60,494 nucleotides of DNA from Clostridiaceae bacterium (GTDB lineage Bacteria > Bacillota > Clostridia > DSM-8532): assembly GCA_012728095.1 (NCBI GenBank), contig JAAYFU010000020.1, positions 1-60,494 of the forward strand, given 5' to 3'. Both the position numbers and the translations under genes were made by a program. Within the stretch, counting starts at the first letter, position 1; each line of letters begins with the position of its first letter. This document shows, in pieces, positions 1 through 8,101 of the stretch. The notes under the pieces were generated by a model that saw only the letters and a list, made by a program, of their open reading frames with translations, was not told where the DNA came from and searched no databases.

Positions 1-651
1 AATTAGATTATGGCCTCCGCTTGCCGCTACCTCCAATGCCCTTTTTGCGTTTTTTTGGCCTTTTACATCGGAAAAATCCTCGGAATACATATTATGAGAA
101 GGCATAAAGACATTTTCAAAGGTTTTGTATTGTATAGGATTAATTCCGGCAAAATGCTCAGCTGCCTCTTTAAGTGTTTTAACGGGATATATCTCAAGTC
201 CTTTCACAATTGAAACTTCATTAACATTTTCTTCTGGCACCATAAACTTACTGAAACCAAGTTCCATTGCGGCAATCGCCTTGCAAAGCATGCCTGAAGC
301 ATGTCTAATGCTGCCGTCCAAAGCAAGTTCCCCGACAATCATATAGCCATCAACGGCATTTTGCGGAATCAATCCGGCTGATACAAGAATACTTACTGCT
401 ATTGGAAGATCAAACCCTGAGCCTTCTTTTCTGGTGTCTGCCGGTGCTAAATTTACTGTAATACGCCTAACGGGATATTCAAATCCTGAATTCTTGATTG
501 CTGCTTTAACCCGTTCCCTGGCTTCTTTAACCGCAGTGTCGGCTAATCCTACAATATCGAAAGCCGGAATGCCGTTAGATATGTCTGTCTCGACCTGGAT
601 GTGAAAACCATCCAGTCCAATGAGCCCACAGGTGGAAACTCTGCTGAACAT
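1..651 (-). CDS. comM: Mg-chelatase-like AAA+ protein ComM/YifB, N-terminal part (runs off window)
   Basis: The minus-strand frame opens with ATG at 649-651 and stays open for 217 codons to the window edge, so the 3' end lies outside. It begins MFSRVSTCGLIGLDG and has NLAPADTRKEGSGFDLPIA, the N-terminal domain typical of YifB/ComM, a Lon-S16-like fold. It ends in GQKNAKRALEVAASGGHNL, the segment just before the Walker A of the AAA+ domain. ComM-family proteins are about 500 residues; in naturally transformable bacteria ComM is a hexameric helicase helping branch migration during uptake recombination, while in clostridia its role is inferred from family membership. The ribosome binding site GGAGG sits inside a hairpin at 659-682, with a T-run between it and the start codon. 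The family assignment is firm; the role here is not. Confidence 0.93.
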   Translation of the reverse strand, partial: MFSRVSTCGLIGLDGFHIQVETDISNGIPAFDIVGLADTAVKEARERVKAAIKNSGFEYPVRRITVNLAPADTRKEGSGFDLPIAVSILVSAGLIPQNAVDGYMIVGELALDGSIRHASGMLCKAIAAMELGFSKFMVPEENVNEVSIVKGLEIYPVKTLKEAAEHFAGINPIQYKTFENVFMPSHNMYSEDFSDVKGQKNAKRALEVAASGGHNLI

Positions 652-658
652 AAAAAAC

Positions 659-682
659 CTCCGAGTCAGAAACTTCTCGGAG
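659..682 (-). promoter_or_regulatory. hairpin plus T-run overlapping the comM ribosome binding site
   Basis: On the minus strand CTCCGAG and CTCGGAG form a 7-bp stem with a 10-nt loop, followed by GTTTTTT and then the comM ATG. The 3' arm supplies the GGAGG of comM. It may be the terminator of the upstream acyl-CoA ligase/GNAT pair, an attenuator, or a translation-masking hairpin. The short stem limits confidence. Confidence 0.5.
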
Positions 683-748
683 TATATTCTAACATATATA
701 ACAAAATATAACAAGTTATATTCTATATGTTTATTATTTTAATATATG

Positions 749-1570
749 TTATGTCTGTTTATGTCTGTATTTAGGTCTCAATAGCATGGCATAATCACCG
801 GAAGGTACAAAACCCAGACTTTCATATACACGGCCCGCCTTCATATTATTGTAAAACAAATTTGGTAATTTATTATCTTTCAGTATATCTTCACATAAAT
901 TGCTGACCACGAAAGAGGCTAATCCCTGATTTCTATACTCATTTCTTGTGACAACACCGCCAATGGTGGCATATTTTGAACATTCAGTTGTGGTATAAGC
1001 CTGCGAGACAATTTTACCGTTTTTCCTAATCACAAAATATCGGCAAACTCCCATTTCCATACGCCTTCTAATACCTTTTTCAATTTCTTCGGAAGAATGA
1101 TAAAACCTCGCAAAATCAGGTATGCTGTAAATGAGATCCGCCATCTCCCTGCAATCTTCATACCGGGCTTTTTCAGCCATCGGAGAGGTTCTCAGCATTT
1201 TATTGTTTGTAAGAACCATGTGAGTGGATGATTCCAAATACATATCATGGAAGTATGTAGAAATATCATTTAGTAGCTCAGTTTTACCCAAAACAATCTC
1301 CGGTTCCATAAAAGAAGCAAAAAAGCCCAGCTCCTCTTTATCTGGTAAAGAATCCTCGTTATAAATATAAAGGAAGTTAAAGTATCTCATTATTACTGCC
1401 AGAATAATATTTTCGTTATCATCGTTATCGTTATAAACCCAAATATCCAGAAAGTCTTTCTCAAAGCCGTATTTTTCAATAAAGGACAAGAGAGCGGTGT
1501 TGATGCTTCCTCCCTTGTCCAAATAATTTACCACGGTCTCATAATGGTTTTTCTCAGCTTTTTTTATCAT
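749..1570 (-). CDS. GNAT-family N-acetyltransferase
   Basis: This 273-residue protein has a C-terminal GNAT fold. The acetyl-CoA pyrophosphate-binding motif appears as RNQGLASFV near residues 215-223, after the beta-strand YATIGGVVT, and the C-terminus NMKAGRVYESLGFVPSGDYAMLLR is the usual last strand pair. The N-terminal half (about 1-130) is a second, acidic domain with no motif I recognise. The ATG at 1570 follows GAGGGTAGA, and the gene starts 7 nt after the stop of the acyl-CoA ligase gene, so the two are probably cotranscribed. The substrate cannot be read from sequence; acetylation of the neighbouring ligase's active-site lysine is an attractive but untested possibility, since acyl-CoA synthetases are known targets of GNAT enzymes. 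Confidence 0.85.
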   Translation of the reverse strand: MIKKAEKNHYETVVNYLDKGGSINTALLSFIEKYGFEKDFLDIWVYNDNDDNENIILAVIMRYFNFLYIYNEDSLPDKEELGFFASFMEPEIVLGKTELLNDISTYFHDMYLESSTHMVLTNNKMLRTSPMAEKARYEDCREMADLIYSIPDFARFYHSSEEIEKGIRRRMEMGVCRYFVIRKNGKIVSQAYTTTECSKYATIGGVVTRNEYRNQGLASFVVSNLCEDILKDNKLPNLFYNNMKAGRVYESLGFVPSGDYAMLLRPKYRHKQT

Positions 1571-1577
1571 TCTACCC

Positions 1578-3395
1578 TCAATTGTCTATGAAACTCTTGT
1601 TCAGTTTTCTTATATCGACCCCTGCCTTATCAAGATAACTCTTAACCTTATCGAATTCAATATTTCTTTTTATACTCATCTTAGTGGTTTTCGCCAGCTC
1701 TTCATAGGTTAATAAGAAATAACGCAGTATTTTATACTTGGGAATACCTTTATTCATTTCTTTTATGGCAGTTTCAAGCTCATCCCCGATTTTCTCCCTT
1801 GTATATCCCTTAGACTCGAAGTATTCTTTATCAACAACAATTTTCGCGCAAACCTGGATATCTCCGTCAGGCGCTTTATGTCCCCATACAAAGGATTCCT
1901 TCACGCCGGGTATGACGTTTAACAGTATTTCATACTCCTCCGGAAAAGCTTTTTTCCCATTTGTAAACACTATCATGGATTTTGCTCTTCCGGTAATTCT
2001 CAGATTTCCGTTCTCGTCAATAACGCCTAAATCACCTGTTCTGAACCATCCGTCTTCTTCCATGACGCGATTTGTCTCTTCCGGGTTTTCATAATAGCCC
2101 AGCATTACATTGTCGCCTCTGGCAAGAATTTCCCCCATCCCGTTTTCGTCAGGGTTATCTATTGTTATTTCAATATCCTTAAGAGGTGTACCCACCGTGC
2201 CGATTGCATTTTGGAACACCGTATTTACACTGATAACGGGAGAAGTCTCGGTAAGGCCATAACCTTGTAAGAATGTAATTCCAAAGTTCTCAAAACCTTT
2301 TATAATTTCGGGACTTATCGGGGCAGCGCCTGACACGAACAGTCTTAAATTCGGTCCCAGTTTTTCCAATACGGCTTTGAAAATCTTTCTTCTCACATCT
2401 ATACCAAGTTTCAGCAAGAAATTTGAAACTTTTATAGCCTTCTTGATAATGGCTGTTTTGCCCTGTTTATCAATAGCTTCCATAACCCTGTTGTAGATTG
2501 CTTCAAAAATCGCAGGGACGCCAACAAGAACCGTAACATTGAATTCCCGGATATTATCTACAAGGTATTTTATGCCTTCACAATATGATACTGTAACTCC
2601 GCAAAGTACCATAACCATAAGTCCGACCGTATTTTCAAAGGTATGGTGCAATGGAAGCAAAGAAAGGTGAACATCGTTCGGATAAAGCTCAATTTGTGCC
2701 GTTACTGATGCCACATTGCTCACAATGTTTTTATGAGACAACATAACACCCTTTGATGCCATTGTTGTACCGGATGTAAAGAGAAGAATAGACATTTTCT
2801 GATTATCAATGACTGCATCGACAAATCTCCTGTCTCCTTTTTCAAGCAATTCCGATCCTCTCTTTATCAGTGAGCTCATTAAAATAAATCTTGAATCATC
2901 TTTAGGTAACTCTATGTCATCCATACAAATAAAGAATCTAATCTGTGAATTATTTTTCGATAATTCCATCATCATTTCATGATAGTTTTGACTGTAAATA
3001 ATTGCTTCTACTCTTCCCCTTTTAACTAGGTTTTCTACTTCGTTTTTAGGTAAATACTTATCCAGGGGAACACCTACCCCTGTTCCATTAATAATTGAGA
3101 AATATGCGACACCCCATTCATAGCGGTTTTCTGAAATTACTGAAATAAAGCCGTCCTTTAATCCAAGATCATGAAGAGCAGTTCCCAGGGCATCAATATC
3201 GTTATCGAGATCAATATATGTTTTTTCAATAACTTTTCCGTCTTTCTTAAATCTAAAAGCTACTTTCGAATCATACAGCTTTCTGCTTCTTTTAACCAAT
3301 TCTCTGCAGTCGGAAACATAAACAGCTTCATAGTATCCAAGTCCCTTAACAACTCTTCTGCCGTTCTCATTAAATATCTCAACAGCTTTTTTCAT
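1578..3395 (-). CDS. AMP-binding long-chain acyl-CoA synthetase-like ligase
   Basis: This 605-residue member of the ANL superfamily activates a carboxylate as acyl-AMP and probably transfers it to CoA. The P-loop TSGTTMASKGVMLSHKN lies near residue 208, the A5 motif GYGLTETSP near 385, and the A7 motif WFRTGDLG near 455. A C-terminal lysine in TTKMSIKR fits the catalytic position. Length and motifs resemble clostridial FadD-type proteins of about 600 residues. A TTG 15 nt upstream would also give an open frame, but the ATG at 3393-3395 has GGGGGT 8 nt before it and is preferred. The GNAT gene follows after 7 nt. The chain-length preference of the substrate is unknown. Confidence 0.9.
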   Translation of the reverse strand: MKKAVEIFNENGRRVVKGLGYYEAVYVSDCRELVKRSRKLYDSKVAFRFKKDGKVIEKTYIDLDNDIDALGTALHDLGLKDGFISVISENRYEWGVAYFSIINGTGVGVPLDKYLPKNEVENLVKRGRVEAIIYSQNYHEMMMELSKNNSQIRFFICMDDIELPKDDSRFILMSSLIKRGSELLEKGDRRFVDAVIDNQKMSILLFTSGTTMASKGVMLSHKNIVSNVASVTAQIELYPNDVHLSLLPLHHTFENTVGLMVMVLCGVTVSYCEGIKYLVDNIREFNVTVLVGVPAIFEAIYNRVMEAIDKQGKTAIIKKAIKVSNFLLKLGIDVRRKIFKAVLEKLGPNLRLFVSGAAPISPEIIKGFENFGITFLQGYGLTETSPVISVNTVFQNAIGTVGTPLKDIEITIDNPDENGMGEILARGDNVMLGYYENPEETNRVMEEDGWFRTGDLGVIDENGNLRITGRAKSMIVFTNGKKAFPEEYEILLNVIPGVKESFVWGHKAPDGDIQVCAKIVVDKEYFESKGYTREKIGDELETAIKEMNKGIPKYKILRYFLLTYEELAKTTKMSIKRNIEFDKVKSYLDKAGVDIRKLNKSFIDN

Positions 3396-3640
3396 ATGAG
3401 ATACCCCCAAATTATTAGTTGTTTATATTATATTATAATATTACTTGGTCATAATTATATTATAAAAATATATCTAAAGCAAGACATATTTTGATAATAT
3501 TAATTTCACCCGTTAGTATCAAAAACTATGCAGTCTTTTAAAAGCGGATTATCAGGCATAAAATATCTTTGAAGTTTAAAATTTCGAATTTAGAATTTAG
3601 AATCGTTACCGATTTGTCTGCAAAATCTCATTTATAATAC

Positions 3641-3677
3641 AAAAAGCCCAGATAAACCTACTGCTTACCTGGGCTTA
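3641..3677 (-). terminator. intrinsic terminator after the VOC gene
   Basis: Minus-strand AAGCCCAG pairs with CTGGGCTT (3644-3651 and 3669-3676) and is followed by TTTGTATT. It lies 44 nt after the stop of the VOC gene. Confidence 0.8.
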
Positions 3678-3720
3678 TATACCGGAATATTATTTATTCT
3701 TATTATTCTTATACGAAACA

Positions 3721-4095
3721 CTATCTTCTTGCAGGAATAATCTCCAGCCAATAACCGTCGGGATCTTCAATAAAATAAATCCCCATCTTCTTATTTTCAT
3801 AACAAATGCAGCCCATCTCTTTATGGAGTTTATATGCTGCCTCATAATCATCTGTAACAAAAGCGATATGGGACTCATTATCTCCAAGGTCATATTTCCC
3901 TTCTTTTTCGCGTAAGTATGTCAGCTCAATTTTTTGAGAGTTACTGTTGTCACTTAAAAATACAATTGTAAAACTGCCGTCCTCTGCTTCTTTCCTCCTG
4001 ATTTCCTTAAGTCCCAAAGCCTTTTGATAAAATTCAATAGATTTTTCCAAATCGGTTACATTGATGTTGTAATGGTCAATTCTAAAATTTGCCAT
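3721..4095 (-). CDS. VOC/glyoxalase I-family protein (lactoylglutathione lyase-like)
   Basis: This 124-residue protein has two beta-alpha-beta-beta-beta modules of the vicinal oxygen chelate fold. Likely metal ligands are His in RIDHYNINV, Glu in KIELTY, His in ESHIAFV and Glu in YWLEIIP, the pattern of glyoxalase I. It probably binds a divalent metal and isomerises or detoxifies a small electrophile such as a methylglyoxal adduct; the substrate is inferred only from the family. A longer upstream frame exists, but the ATG at 4093-4095 has GGAGGT exactly 5 nt ahead. It stands alone, with a terminator downstream. Confidence 0.88.
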   Translation of the reverse strand: MANFRIDHYNINVTDLEKSIEFYQKALGLKEIRRKEAEDGSFTIVFLSDNSNSQKIELTYLREKEGKYDLGDNESHIAFVTDDYEAAYKLHKEMGCICYENKKMGIYFIEDPDGYWLEIIPARR

Positions 4096-4205
4096 ACTAT
4101 ACCTCCAAATTAGTACTACTACATAATAAGAGTATATCAAACCAAAACATTTAATTCACTATTAAAAAACAAAAACTGTTTAACGAAATTTAACACATAA
4201 CATAT

Positions 4206-4236
4206 AAAAAACAGCCTTATTAAAGGCTGTTTTTTA
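4206..4236 (-). terminator. intrinsic terminator, probably serving the 32-residue membrane micro-gene
   Basis: AAAAACAGCCTT pairs with AAGGCTGTTTTTT around a 4-5 nt loop. Both strands carry a T-run, so it could be bidirectional; it lies 37 nt after the stop of the micro-gene at 4274-4372. Confidence 0.8.
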
Positions 4237-4273
4237 TATATCAGAAACTAAAGATTATAATCGGACAACAATA

Positions 4274-4372
4274 CTATTTCTGTTTTGCATCTTTCATTTC
4301 ATAATTCCATATAGCTTTTAATAATAAATATGTCCCGGTTATTACAAATACAAATGTTAAAATTTCGAACAT
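4274..4372 (-). CDS. 32-residue single-pass membrane micro-protein
   Basis: The minus-strand ATG at 4370-4372 opens a 33-codon frame, MFEILTFVFVITGTYLLLKA then IWNYEMKDAKQK. Residues 2-18 form one hydrophobic helix, and the tail is short, charged and probably cytoplasmic (two acidic and four basic side chains). It has GGGAGG 8 nt upstream and a terminator 37 nt downstream, the layout of a real free-standing gene rather than a chance ORF. It resembles in size small ATPase- or kinase-modulating peptides such as KdpF, but no K+-ATPase genes are nearby and I do not recognise the family. The nearest genes, VOC on one side and tRNAs on the other, have their own terminators. Confidence 0.65.
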   Translation of the reverse strand: MFEILTFVFVITGTYLLLKAIWNYEMKDAKQK

Positions 4373-4608
4373 ATTATCCGCCTCCCTCTATACTGTCAAT
4401 ACCTGGATAATCAAATAATTATCAATCTCTGTTAATAGTTTAACATATATTGATAAAAAATTAACACTATCATATCAAACAAATTTTTTTATGAATTTTT
4501 ATGATTGTTGTATATTTTTATCATCAAGAGACCAGAACATTTATATTTCTTAATGAAATTAATTCAGAGCTTAGATTTATGTTTTTTTCACAATAATTTC
4601 ATTAGCTA

Positions 4609-4642
4609 AAAAAACCTTGAAAGCATTTTGCCTTCAAGGTTT
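4609..4642 (-). terminator. intrinsic terminator of the Glu-Thr tRNA pair
   Basis: On the minus strand AACCTTGAA pairs with TTCAAGGTT, with mismatched GC steps near the loop, followed by TTTTTTT. It begins 5 nt after the CCA end of tRNA-Thr. Confidence 0.85.
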
Positions 4643-4646
4643 ACAT

Positions 4647-4722
4647 TGGAGCTGGAGGACGGACTCGAACCCCCGACCTGCTGATTACAAGTCAGCTGCT
4701 CTACCTGCTGAGCTACTCCAGC
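4647..4722 (-). tRNA. tRNA-Thr (anticodon TGT)
   Basis: The minus strand gives a full cloverleaf: acceptor GCTGGAG/CTCCAGC, D-arm with TAGCTCAGCAGGTAGAGCA, anticodon arm GCTGA-CTTGTAA-TCAGC with TGT, T-arm with GGTTCGAGTCC, and encoded CCA at 4647-4649. It is the second gene of a two-tRNA unit with tRNA-Glu. Confidence 0.96.
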
Positions 4723-4743
4723 AAAACTATTTTATATTTATAA

Positions 4744-4818
4744 TGGTGACCCCTAGGGGACTCGAACCCCTGTTACCGCCGTGAGAGGGCGGTGTCTTAA
4801 CCGCTTGACCAAGGGGCC
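4744..4818 (-). tRNA. tRNA-Glu (anticodon CTC)
   Basis: On the minus strand acceptor GGCCCCT pairs with AGGGGTC, and the anticodon arm CCGCC-CTCTCAC-GGCGG presents CTC. The T-arm contains GGGTTCGAGTCC, and CCA is encoded at 4744-4746. Most Firmicutes carry a TTC isoacceptor for both Glu codons; this is the CTC species that reads only GAG, so a TTC copy must exist elsewhere. Only 21 nt separate it from tRNA-Thr. Confidence 0.95.
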
Positions 4819-4910
4819 ATTGTTTCGGAAAAACCGAACAATGAATATTCTAACGGCTACTCCCCTTCTTGTCAAGCGATTTATCACAAATTTAATTTTA
4901 TAAAAGATAC

Positions 4911-7160
4911 CTATTTTCTCTTCTTCTTATTGACTGCGCCGATATGCTTCAATAACCGCTCATTATACTTTGACGACTTGTATTTTATACCCTCAGGTTC
5001 CTTGAGCTCATTATTTGACCCGTTTACCTCATTTTCATCAACGATAATAAAGTCTATCTGACGGGTTTCTACGCTGACCTTTATAAGCTGAACATTTACC
5101 TTATCCCCTATACGATATATCTTCCTGGTTCTTTCTCCAATAAGGCAAAGGGAACGCTCGTTGTAAGTATAATAATTATCATCCATGGAACTTAGCCTAA
5201 CAAGTCCTTCCACGGTATTTTCAAGCTCAACGAACAAACCAAACGCCGTAATATTGGATATGGTGCCCTCAAAATACTGACCGATCTTGTCCATCATGAA
5301 CTCGGCCTTTTTCAAATCATCGCAGTCTCTTTCGGCATCCTGCGCTGCTCTCTCTCTTTCAGAGCTGTGTTGTGCTATGTTGTGCAGAATACTTTTATAA
5401 TGTTCTATCCTGTTTTCGTCCAGTCTGCCGTTTATTTGCTCCTTCATAATCCGGTGGATAATTAAGTCAGGATAACGGCGAATAGGTGATGTAAAATGAG
5501 AATAATACTCGGCAGCAAGACCGAAATGCCAGTCATGGGTGTCGCTGTATCGGGCTTTTTGCAAAGAGCGCAATATGGTCATACTGATGGCTTTCTCCTC
5601 GGACTTTCCTTTTATTTGGTTCAATACATCCTGTATTGCCTTAGGATGCACATCCCTGTATCCTTTTAATCTATAGCCGAAGGAGCCGAGAATTAAGTTT
5701 AGATTCTCCATTTTTTCCGGATCAGGATCCTCATGTATTCTATAAACAAAAGGAATGCCTATCCAGTAGAAATGCTCGGAAACAACCTCATTACAAAGCA
5801 GCATGAACTCTTCGATTATTTTATTTGCTATGGTCATTTTATAACGTTTAATGTCAATTGTTTTTCCGTTTTCATCCACTATTATTTTAGTCTCATCAAA
5901 ATTAAAATCAACAGAACCCCTGCGCCTTCTTCTTTCTCCCAGGATCAGGGCTAATATCTTCATATTTTCAAAATCAGCCACATACTCCTTATACCGCTCT
6001 TTTAGCTCAGCATCATCTTCCTCAAGAATCTTATAGACATTGGTATATGTCATGCGTTCATTTATATGAATAACGCTCTCAAATATATCATGGTCAATTA
6101 CATTTCCCGAAGAATCTATATCCATTAATACACTGAAAGCCAACCGATCCTCATGCGCATTTAAACTGCATATATTGTTTGATAGTTCTTTGGGCAGCAT
6201 CGGGATTACTCGGTCCGGGAAATATACGCTGGTGCCTCTCTTTAAAGCCTCCCTGTCCAGGTGAGATCCTTCTTTTACATAGTGTGTAACATCCGCAATG
6301 TGAACCCCTAATCTGAAGTTACCGTCAGGCAATATTTCAATAGATACTGCGTCGTCCAGGTCTCTGGCGTCTTCCCCGTCAATCGTAACCATTCTGAGAG
6401 ATCTCAGATCCCTTCTTTTTGCTATTTCTTCTTCTGAAATAGTCGTAGGAATAGCCTGAGCTTCCTTGATAACCTCATCGGGAAACTCATAAGGTATGTT
6501 GTACGCACGTATTATCGACATGACGTCAACACCCTTTTCGTCTTCATATCCCAGAATCTCTATTATGCGTCCTTCCGCATTTCTATTTTTTTCAGGCCAC
6601 TTGGTAATCTCAACAACTACTTTCTGCCCTTTTTGGGCACCGTTTATGAAATCCTTCGGTATGAAAATATCACCGGAAAGTCTGGCATGATCCGGTGTTA
6701 CAAAGCCAAAATGCTCACTTTTGTCAAACTTTCCGACAATTGTCTTATTAACGCGTTTAATAATATTTATTATTTCTCCTTCCTGATGCCTGGCACCGGA
6801 AGCATGACGGCTGATTCTTGCAACAACTCTGTCCCCATGCATGGCCCCGTTTATCGCATTAGCGGGAATAAATAAATCCTCATCTGAAAAATCCGGCAGG
6901 ACAAATCCAAACCCTTTCGGATTGCCCTGAAACTGTCCGACAACGAGGCCCATTCGTTCAGGAACACCATATCGTTCTTTTCGGGTTTTAATAATCAGCC
7001 CTTCAGCTTCCATTTCATCAAGAAGCTTCTGCAAAGATGCTCTGTCCTCTGAAGGCACATCCAATACAACGGCCAGTTCTTCAAATTTCAATGGGGTATA
7101 TGAACGTTCCCGCATAAATGATAAAACTCGGTTTTTTCTTTCTTCCATTATTTCATTCAT
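4911..7160 (-). CDS. rnr: ribonuclease R (3'-5' exoribonuclease, RNB family)
   Basis: This 749-residue protein has the usual RNase R order: a winged-helix N-terminus (about 1-65), two cold-shock OB domains (GFGFVLPD near 85 and FGFVTPDH near 155), the catalytic RNB domain with IDGEDARDLDDAVS near 265-280, an S1 domain (GTISNITAFGLFVELENTVEG near 640) and a basic tail NKKKRK. The clustered aspartates bind the two metals for processive hydrolysis of structured RNA. The ATG at 7160 follows GAGGGAAG. In many Firmicutes rnr is followed by smpB and ssrA, but here two tRNAs follow instead. It probably takes part in mRNA and rRNA turnover and quality control. Confidence 0.96.
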   Translation of the reverse strand: MNEIMEERKNRVLSFMRERSYTPLKFEELAVVLDVPSEDRASLQKLLDEMEAEGLIIKTRKERYGVPERMGLVVGQFQGNPKGFGFVLPDFSDEDLFIPANAINGAMHGDRVVARISRHASGARHQEGEIINIIKRVNKTIVGKFDKSEHFGFVTPDHARLSGDIFIPKDFINGAQKGQKVVVEITKWPEKNRNAEGRIIEILGYEDEKGVDVMSIIRAYNIPYEFPDEVIKEAQAIPTTISEEEIAKRRDLRSLRMVTIDGEDARDLDDAVSIEILPDGNFRLGVHIADVTHYVKEGSHLDREALKRGTSVYFPDRVIPMLPKELSNNICSLNAHEDRLAFSVLMDIDSSGNVIDHDIFESVIHINERMTYTNVYKILEEDDAELKERYKEYVADFENMKILALILGERRRRRGSVDFNFDETKIIVDENGKTIDIKRYKMTIANKIIEEFMLLCNEVVSEHFYWIGIPFVYRIHEDPDPEKMENLNLILGSFGYRLKGYRDVHPKAIQDVLNQIKGKSEEKAISMTILRSLQKARYSDTHDWHFGLAAEYYSHFTSPIRRYPDLIIHRIMKEQINGRLDENRIEHYKSILHNIAQHSSERERAAQDAERDCDDLKKAEFMMDKIGQYFEGTISNITAFGLFVELENTVEGLVRLSSMDDNYYTYNERSLCLIGERTRKIYRIGDKVNVQLIKVSVETRQIDFIIVDENEVNGSNNELKEPEGIKYKSSKYNERLLKHIGAVNKKKRK

Positions 7161-7180
7161 AGTTTTTCTTCCCTCTGTCT

Positions 7181-7205
7181 AAAAACTAAGACGGCTATTG
7201 CCGTC
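7181..7205 (-). terminator. intrinsic terminator after the HD-domain gene
   Basis: Minus-strand GACGGC-AATA-GCCGTC (7190-7205) is followed by TTAGTTTTT. It lies between the HD gene and rnr, so rnr should have its own start; the T-run is interrupted. Confidence 0.6.
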
Positions 7206-7264
7206 ATTGCTTTTTAGATTTATTATTTAACCGGTATTTAATAAAGTATACTTAATTTTGCACA

Positions 7265-7816
7265 CTAAAGTTCCAAATCATCACTAATTTCTTTTAATGC
7301 CTCTAAGGATATCCTTATGAACTCTTCAAGTGTTAATCCCAGTTCGCTGCATGAAGCTATTTGTTCCCTGTCGGCGCCTTTGGCGAAACCTTTTTGATGA
7401 TATTTTTTCAAAACAAACTCTTCACTTACATCTTTCAGTTTTTTACTCGGCAAAATAAGGGCACAGGCAATTATTAAGCCCGCCATCGGATCGGCACAAT
7501 ATAGCGCTTTATCAATTTTTCGTCTGCGGCTTACGTTATTTGCGGGATTATGGGCAAGAACAGCATAAACAATCGTACTGTCAAAATTCAAAGCTTCAAG
7601 TATATCGGCTCCCATTTTTCCGTGTTTGGTCATATCGCCCTGAACTCTTTCATAATCTATGTCATGAACAAGTCCCGCAATCCCCCACATTTTTTCATGC
7701 TCATTAAAATGAATAGCCAGTTTCCGCATAATTGCCTCTACGGCCAGGCTGTGTTTAATTGTGTTCTTATTCTCTATCCTGAGCTTCAGTTCTTCCAGAG
7801 CCATATCGCGATCCAT
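7265..7816 (-). CDS. HD-superfamily phosphohydrolase
   Basis: This 183-residue protein carries the HD metal-binding pattern: His in IKHSLAVEAI, the HD pair in GLVHDIDYE near residues 51-52, a later His in TKHGKMGADIL, and Asp in YCADPMAGL. These are the ligands of a small single-domain HD hydrolase of the kind often annotated HDIG-domain protein, about 180-190 residues. Such enzymes cleave phosphomonoesters or phosphodiesters of nucleotides, and the substrate here is unknown. The start ATG has GGGGGG 8 nt upstream. It is monocistronic, with a terminator before rnr, and it diverges from the queT leader on the other strand. Confidence 0.87.
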   Translation of the reverse strand: MDRDMALEELKLRIENKNTIKHSLAVEAIMRKLAIHFNEHEKMWGIAGLVHDIDYERVQGDMTKHGKMGADILEALNFDSTIVYAVLAHNPANNVSRRRKIDKALYCADPMAGLIIACALILPSKKLKDVSEEFVLKKYHQKGFAKGADREQIASCSELGLTLEEFIRISLEALKEISDDLEL

Positions 7817-7945
7817 GCTGCAATCCCCCCTTTTTTATCAGTTTACTTAATTATAACAAAAACTGTTTCTGCTGCAAATACAATAAATATGCTTTCCCAG
7901 TATATTATTAAATATATTACCGCGCGTTTAAATAATAAATCAACA

Positions 7946-7974
7946 TTGCATAGAAATAACTTATCGGGTAAAAT
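7946..7974 (+). promoter_or_regulatory. sigma-A-type promoter of queT
   Basis: TTGCAT (7946-7951) and TAAAAT (7969-7974) are separated by exactly 17 nt. Transcription should start near 7981, at the edge of the palindrome ATGGGTTAACCCAT (7982-7995) and the preQ1-like aptamer. Confidence 0.65.
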
Positions 7975-7994
7975 ACTTTTTATGGGTTAACCCA

Positions 7995-8045
7995 TGCCAG
8001 TTCGCAAAATCCTGGCAGGCATAAAGCCTGAACAAAACTACGGAG
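7995..8045 (+). ncRNA. candidate preQ1-I-like riboswitch with an extra hairpin
   Basis: In the leader of queT, TGCCAG/CTGGCA forms P1 around a loop that starts TTCGCA. An A-rich tail GAACAAAACTACGGAG follows, much like the 3' tail of class I preQ1 aptamers. TTCG (8001-8004) can pair with CGGA (8041-8044) to make the pseudoknot P2. Unlike the minimal class I form, a small hairpin AGGC-ATAAA-GCCT is inserted between P1 and the tail. Two further hairpins follow (CCGGTT with AACCGG, and GCTTG with CAAGC) before the ribosome binding site. Context (promoter upstream, queT downstream) supports a preQ1 sensor; the class assignment is by eye. Confidence 0.55.
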
Positions 8046-8101
8046 TTCCGGTTACTCAGAATAAAACCGGTGCTTGTTAACGCAAGCAAATAAGGAGCGA
8101 T

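Noticed and set aside
10-346. Two plus-strand ORFs at the left edge
   Set aside because: They are antisense to the comM frame, which is open to the window edge and has strong family motifs.
4600-4910. smpB/ssrA downstream of rnr
   Set aside because: Only two tRNAs and a terminator are present; no tmRNA tag or SmpB frame is visible.
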